Of a stretch of 9,037 nucleotides of DNA, positions 4,859 to 9,037 are shown one piece after another. The DNA comes from Bradyrhizobium sp. (GTDB lineage: Bacteria; Pseudomonadota; Alphaproteobacteria; Rhizobiales; Xanthobacteraceae): assembly GCA_013695565.1 (NCBI GenBank), contig JACDAG010000895.1, positions 1 to 9,037 of the forward strand, read 5' to 3'. Below the pieces are notes generated by a model. That model saw only the letters and a list, made by a program, of their open reading frames with translations, was not told where the DNA came from and searched no databases. The translations under genes were made by a program, and so were the position numbers. The first letter of the stretch is position 1, and every line of letters begins with the position of its first letter.

Positions 4859-6439
4859 TCATTCCTTATAGACCTCCACGGTCTGCATCATGCCCATCTC
4901 CTCATGATTCATCATGTGGCAATGGACCATGTAAATGCCGGTGTAATCCAGAAAGCGGGAGCGGAACACGACCTTGCCGCCCTTGCGCTCCACGATCACG
5001 CTATCGCGCCATTCCGGCACCGCCAGCGCCTTGCCGTTGACGGAGACGATCTGGAACGGATTGGTGTGGATATGAAAGACGTGGTCGTCATGCTCATGCG
5101 TGTTGACGATCGTCCACTCCTCGACCGCGCCGAGCTTGACGCGTTGATCGATCCGGCCGGGATCGAACTTCTTGCCATCGATGAAGAAGTTGAACTCCTG
5201 CCAATGGCCGGCGGCGTCGGCTTCCGGCGCGGTCGCCGAGAACGTGACTGTGCGACGGTTGGTGATTTCGGTTTCCTTGATGCTCTCCAGCGGCGGGCGC
5301 GGCAAGGCGCGCGGCAGCTTCATGTCCGTCGGCGCGCCTGATACCACCAGACGTGCCAGTTCGCCGACGGGCGAGGGGTGTCCCTGATCATAAGGTGCCG
5401 CGTTCAGGGCATAGGTGCCGGCAGGCCCCGCCTGCACCAGCAGATCGGCGCGCTGGCCCGGCGCGATCAGAAGCTGCTTGAGGCGCTGCACGGCGCCGAG
5501 CTGGATGCCGTCATAGGCCACCGCGTGCAAATCGTGTTTTTCCAGATCAAGCAGCATGTCGTCCTGATAGGCCGCATTGAGGATGCGCCAGCGCTGCACC
5601 TCGCCCGGGCGCATCTCGATTACCGGCCGGCGTTGTCCGTTGATCGCGAGGAAACGGGTCGCCGTCTCCGGAAACAGCGTCTCGAAATTCTCGATCATGC
5701 CGTGCGCGTCGTAGACCACCTGGGTCAGGATCAGCATCCGCTCGCGGGCGGCGGATATCTCCGGCACGTCGGCGAAATCGCCCTCGATGACGATGGCGCC
5801 GACCATGCCGCTCGACATCTGGATATCGGCGCTGCCGTGGTGGTGGGGGTGATACCAGTAAGTGCCCCTGGTGTGATCGGCCGGCAGTTTGATCTCGATC
5901 TCGTAGGCGCGGCCGGGCGCCATCGAGCGCATGACATTGTCGGCAATGCCGCTCGGGCTGGCATGGGCGCCATGGAAGTGGAAATTGGTGTTGTTGAACT
6001 GATGCGGCCGGCTGATGTCGGCGGGAAGCTGGTCGCGGTTCGGCGGCAGATCGTTGATCATCTTGATACGCAACGTCTCGCCGGGCTTCATGCGCAACGT
6101 CGGCCCCGGGCTGCCGCCTTCATAGGACCTGACATAGAGCCTGACGCCGCCGATCTGACGGTAGCCGTAGGCCGTCCGCAAGGTCGTGCTGAGCACGCCA
6201 TTGGCGGATTTCCGCACCTCGGGCTCGACAAGCGGTTGATCCATCGCGGGCACAGGTTTGTCCGGCACCATGCCCATGGTGGGGGACATGTCCATATTGC
6301 CGTGCAAATGGTCGGCCGCCCGGACGCTTCCCGCGGTCAACAGAACCGCGCCGATCCCAAAGCCGCCATCGAGCAGCTGGCGCCGCGACAGCCTCATGCC
6401 GCCTGTCGCATCGGGAGCAATATCGGTCGGTTTCCGCAT
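4859..6439 (-). CDS. Tat-exported multicopper oxidase
   Basis: A 526-residue three-domain multicopper oxidase, predicted to oxidise a substrate with reduction of O2 to water in the periplasm. The Tat signal SRRQLL (residues 18-23) is followed by a hydrophobic stretch, with cleavage likely near residue 41. All four copper motifs are intact: HFHGAH (154-159), WYHPHHHG (195-202), HVFHIH (453-458) and HCHMMNHEEMGM (506-517). By homology, type 1 Cu ligands are His453, Cys507, His512 and Met517; His154 and His456 bind type 2; six further His bind the type 3 pair. The mature N-terminus has a short His/Met-rich segment (about 44-57). A CueO-like Met-rich insert is not evident, so cuprous oxidase, laccase-like or Mn oxidase activity cannot be separated. 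The ATG at 6439 has GGAG 5 bases upstream. It lies 90 bp downstream of the GST gene on the same strand. Confidence 0.95.
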   Translation of the reverse strand: MRKPTDIAPDATGGMRLSRRQLLDGGFGIGAVLLTAGSVRAADHLHGNMDMSPTMGMVPDKPVPAMDQPLVEPEVRKSANGVLSTTLRTAYGYRQIGGVRLYVRSYEGGSPGPTLRMKPGETLRIKMINDLPPNRDQLPADISRPHQFNNTNFHFHGAHASPSGIADNVMRSMAPGRAYEIEIKLPADHTRGTYWYHPHHHGSADIQMSSGMVGAIVIEGDFADVPEISAARERMLILTQVVYDAHGMIENFETLFPETATRFLAINGQRRPVIEMRPGEVQRWRILNAAYQDDMLLDLEKHDLHAVAYDGIQLGAVQRLKQLLIAPGQRADLLVQAGPAGTYALNAAPYDQGHPSPVGELARLVVSGAPTDMKLPRALPRPPLESIKETEITNRRTVTFSATAPEADAAGHWQEFNFFIDGKKFDPGRIDQRVKLGAVEEWTIVNTHEHDDHVFHIHTNPFQIVSVNGKALAVPEWRDSVIVERKGGKVVFRSRFLDYTGIYMVHCHMMNHEEMGMMQTVEVYKE

Positions 6440-6451
6440 GTGGTCTCCATC

Positions 6452-6471
6452 GACTCTGCGGCAACGCAGTC
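6452..6471 (-). other. Small stem-loop in the multicopper oxidase leader
   Basis: GAC-TGCG and CGCA-GTC arms pair around a four-base loop with a two-base bulge. The structure ends 12 bp upstream of the oxidase ATG (6439) and sits just before its Shine-Dalgarno. It might modulate translation, but the stem is short and may be chance. I see no good sigma70 promoter in the 90-bp gap, so the oxidase may also be read from the upstream GST operon. Confidence 0.2.
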
Positions 6472-6529
6472 CGCTACTCCCTTCTAGTCGGTGCAACGCG
6501 ATTCGCCATCGCGCACGACGATCAAGCGT

Positions 6530-7616
<1,087 letters not shown>

Positions 7617-7620
<4 letters not shown>

Positions 7621-7955
7621 CGCTCGCCATCCTCTTCCACGAGCGCAACAAGGCGATCGATGCTGATCGTCCACAAGCTCTCATACCGTTGGAGCCACGC
7701 CATGGCTTCCCGCATCGGCCGGACCGAAAGATGGACCGACACCGTGCGCCCGGTTTTGGCGCGCGTGATCAATCCCGCATCCGACAGCACATCCAGATGC
7801 TTCATCATTCCCGGCAGTTTTAGCGAAAGCGGCCGGGCCAGCTCGCTCACCGAAAGCCCCGGTTTCTCCTTCAGCCGCAACAGCACGGCCCGCCGGGTAG
7901 GGTCGGCGAGCGCGGAAAAAGTGCGGTCCATACGTGATGCCTGATACTTCACCAT
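7617..7955 (-). CDS. ArsR-family transcriptional regulator (no metal-site motif)
   Basis: A 112-residue winged-helix ArsR/SmtB-type repressor. It opens MVKYQASRMDRTFSALADPTRRAVLLRL, continues LSVSELARPLSLKLPGMMKHLDVLSDAGLI as the helix-turn-helix (about 36-65), and has a wing at TRAKTGRTVSVHLSV. The ELCVCDL metal motif of ArsR and other cysteine metal sites are absent; there is not one Cys, so the inducer is probably an organic molecule. The start at 7955 is chosen because MVxYQ...LDRTFxALADPTRR is the usual opening of this subgroup. The longer frame would begin at a TTG at 7991, which coincides with the predicted -35 box. There is no Shine-Dalgarno; the transcript may be leaderless. It overlaps the SRPBCC gene by 4 bp. 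Confidence 0.92.
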
Positions 7956-7991
7956 ATAGCGAAGTATTGCTTTTGTCGCTAGCGGAGTCAA
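7944..7991 (-). promoter_or_regulatory. arsR promoter and operator overlapping the start codon
   Basis: On the minus strand TTGACT (7991-7986) and AATACT (7968-7963) are 17 bp apart, so transcription should begin at about 7956-7955, exactly at the arsR ATG (7955). A 7-bp perfect inverted repeat, ATACTTC/GAAGTAT (7944-7950 and 7961-7967), with some pairing inside its 10-bp spacer, spans the -10 box, start site and first codons. ArsR binding here would block its own operon. This arrangement is predicted from sequence alone. Confidence 0.6.
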
Positions 7992-7992
7992 C

Positions 7993-8114
7993 CGCTAGAG
8001 CGTTTTCCAGCGAAGTGGACCCGGTTCGCGTCAAGTAAACGCGTCAAACAAGAATCTGGAGCCCCGTTCCGATTCAATCGGAACGGAAAAGGCTCCAGGC
8101 TTCGGAAACGCTAG
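7993..8114. repeat. Structured intergenic repeat of Bradyrhizobium type
   Basis: An element of about 120 bp between the SCO1 gene and the arsR promoter. Its edges are nearly inverted: CTAGAGCGTTTTCC near 7995 and GGAAACGCTAG ending at 8114. Inside are two copies of CGCGTCAA about 15 bp apart. I recognise the word order AGAGCGTTTTC...GAAGTGGA...GGTTCGCGTCAA...AAACGCGTCAAA followed by a GTTCCGATT-type hairpin as a high-copy repeat of Bradyrhizobium genomes; this is from memory, not a search. The right edge includes the TAG stop of SCO1, and the left edge nearly touches the arsR -35 box. Its exact borders are uncertain. Confidence 0.7.
8056..8098. terminator. Compound hairpin inside the repeat; possible SCO1 terminator
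   Basis: The outer stem CTGGAGCC (8056-8063) pairs perfectly with GGCTCCAG (8091-8098). The inner stem CCGTTCCGAT (8064-8073) pairs perfectly with ATCGGAACGG (8077-8086), with loop TCA and an AAAA bulge (8087-8090). The outer stem begins 13 bp downstream of the SCO1 stop codon and should fold in its mRNA. It lacks a T-run on the far side, so it could equally be an mRNA-stabilising or processing structure. Confidence 0.5.
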
Positions 8115-8752
8115 GGCTTCAAAAGCCCACGCTGGCGAATGGCTTCGGCAATTCGTTCCGGCGTGGTGCCCGGCGGCAGGAACCCAAGATATTGGCCGTC
8201 GGCACCCATCAGATACACGAAGGCGGAATGATCGACGGTGTAGTCCGTGCCGGCCTCATTCGCCACCTTGGCATAGTAGACCTTGTAGGCGTCCGCCGCC
8301 TTGCGGATCGCTGCGGCATCGCCGGTCAGGCCGATCAGGCGCGGGTGAAACAGTGACACATACCCGGCAAGATGCGCCGAGGTGTCGCGCTCGGGGTCGA
8401 CGGTGATGAAGAGCGGCTGGACCTTGTCGCCGGCTGCTCCGAGTTGGTCGATGGCAAGACCGATGGCCTGAAGGTCGGTCGGACAAATATCCGGACAGTA
8501 AGTGAAACCAAAGTAGACGAGCAGCAGCTTGCCCTTGAAGTCCTGTTCGCTGCGCGGAGTGCCCATCTGATCGATCAGCGCGAAAGGGCCGCCGATCGGC
8601 TCGCGGTTCCACATCACCGCGTCCATCAGCTCGGCAGCGGAACGCCCGGGAGCGCTTTGCGCAAACGACCGTAGCGCGGTTGCGCTCAAGCCGGTCAGCA
8701 TGAGCGTCGCAAGAAAGAAGAATCGTACCGCCAGGGCCGGATGACGGTTCAC
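8111..8752 (-). CDS. SCO1/SenC-family copper chaperone
   Basis: A 213-residue Sco-type thioredoxin-fold protein that delivers copper to cytochrome oxidase subunit II, or acts as a thiol-disulfide protein, in the periplasm. The copper ligands are intact: Cys86 and Cys90 in YCPDICPTD, and His165 in TVDHSAFVY. Other landmarks are FKGKLLLVYFGFTYCPD and FITVDPERDTSAHLAGY. A hydrophobic segment (about 5-30) acts as a signal or anchor, with no lipobox Cys. The start is GTG at 8752, overlapping the previous stop as GTGA. The frame remains open far upstream, but those residues are a shadow of the preceding gene. No Shine-Dalgarno is evident, which fits translational coupling. The TAG stop lies in the edge of the repeat at 7993-8114. 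Confidence 0.93.
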   Translation of the reverse strand: MNRHPALAVRFFFLATLMLTGLSATALRSFAQSAPGRSAAELMDAVMWNREPIGGPFALIDQMGTPRSEQDFKGKLLLVYFGFTYCPDICPTDLQAIGLAIDQLGAAGDKVQPLFITVDPERDTSAHLAGYVSLFHPRLIGLTGDAAAIRKAADAYKVYYAKVANEAGTDYTVDHSAFVYLMGADGQYLGFLPPGTTPERIAEAIRQRGLLKP

Positions 8753-9037
8753 GCGCTGAAGATCAGCTTGCTGCCGGTCGACGTGTTGATCACACTGTTT
8801 GGCATCTGCGCCCGCGCCTCGAGAAGGAAGTTCAGGCCGCTGCAATGCATGGGGATCAGCACGTCCGGCTCGAGCTTTTTGATCTCGGCCACGATCTCCT
8901 TCAGATAATCGGCCGGCGCCGGTCCGAGGAAGCCGCCGACGATCGCATGCACCTTCTGGATGCCCGAGACCTTCTGCGCCTGCCGCACCGAGTTCACGAT
9001 ACCGACGTGGCCACACGACGAGATCACGACCAGACCC
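8749..9037 (-). CDS. Metallo-beta-lactamase-fold hydrolase, partial (N-terminus beyond window)
   Basis: Only the last 95 residues are present; the gene continues past the right edge. The fragment begins GLVVISSCGHVGIVNSVRQAQ, where Cys-Gly-His is the third metal-ligand motif of the MBL group that includes 7,8-dihydropterin-6-methyl-4-(beta-D-ribofuranosyl)aminobenzene phosphate synthase-like proteins (COG1237). It continues VHAIVGGFLGPAPADYLKEIVAEIKKLEPDVLIPMHCSG, in which PMHCSG is the typical closing metal-binding His of that group. Most relatives that I recall have GGFHL; here the His is replaced by Leu. The substrate is unknown. Its TGA overlaps the GTG start of the SCO1 gene, so the two are one transcription unit. 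Confidence 0.8.
   Translation of the reverse strand, partial: GLVVISSCGHVGIVNSVRQAQKVSGIQKVHAIVGGFLGPAPADYLKEIVAEIKKLEPDVLIPMHCSGLNFLLEARAQMPNSVINTSTGSKLIFSA

Noticed and set aside
5378..6487. 369-codon open frame on the plus strand opposite the multicopper oxidase
   Set aside because: The oxidase frame carries the copper motifs and Tat signal; the plus-strand product shows no family pattern and low-complexity composition.
8111..9016. SCO1 with a 301-residue start far upstream
   Set aside because: The extra residues overlap the metallo-hydrolase gene in another frame and look like a shadow. The signal-like hydrophobic segment follows GTG 8752, and the GTGA overlap gives a natural start.

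Overview
The window looks like alphaproteobacterial chromosome, most likely Bradyrhizobium or a close relative. The evidence is the high GC content with GC-rich third codon positions, a GMP synthetase of rhizobial type, and two intergenic repeats (1-30 and about 7993-8114) that I recognise from memory as characteristic of that group. The genus is an inference. No tRNA, rRNA, CRISPR array, transposase or integrase is visible.

Layout. On the left, a small NTF2/SnoaL-like gene (minus) diverges from guaA (plus), the one clear housekeeping gene. Next to the guaA 3' end are two toxin-antitoxin modules placed back to back. One is minus-strand: an AbrB/MazE-fold antitoxin followed by a PIN toxin that overlaps it. 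The other is plus-strand: a Phd/YefM antitoxin followed by a VapC-type PIN toxin with a GTG start. They share a 172-bp control region with a perfect 12-bp inverted repeat on one side and an imperfect palindrome on the other, each lying over a plausible -10 box. A plus-strand pair follows: a YciI-like (DGPF) protein and a RibD-C/dihydrofolate-reductase-like protein.

From 4859 to the right end everything reads on the minus strand. Read in the direction of transcription (right to left) the order is: a partial metallo-beta-lactamase-fold hydrolase, an SCO1/SenC copper chaperone overlapping it by 4 bp, a structured repeat of about 120 bp, then an ArsR regulator, an SRPBCC/AHSA1 protein and a glutathione S-transferase joined by two ATGA overlaps, and finally a Tat-exported multicopper oxidase after a 90-bp gap.

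How the genes work together. Each PIN RNase should be neutralised by its antitoxin, and each antitoxin-toxin complex probably represses its own promoter. ArsR probably represses the ArsR-SRPBCC-GST operon: a palindrome covers both its -10 box and its start codon, and the promoter geometry predicts a leaderless mRNA. SCO1 and the multicopper oxidase both relate to copper handling in the envelope, but nothing in the sequence shows shared control. I see no clearly undescribed multi-gene system. The best leads are the divergent two-fold toxin-antitoxin island, the leaderless arsR start/operator arrangement, the SCO1-hydrolase overlap, and the regulated promoter of the NTF2-like gene.
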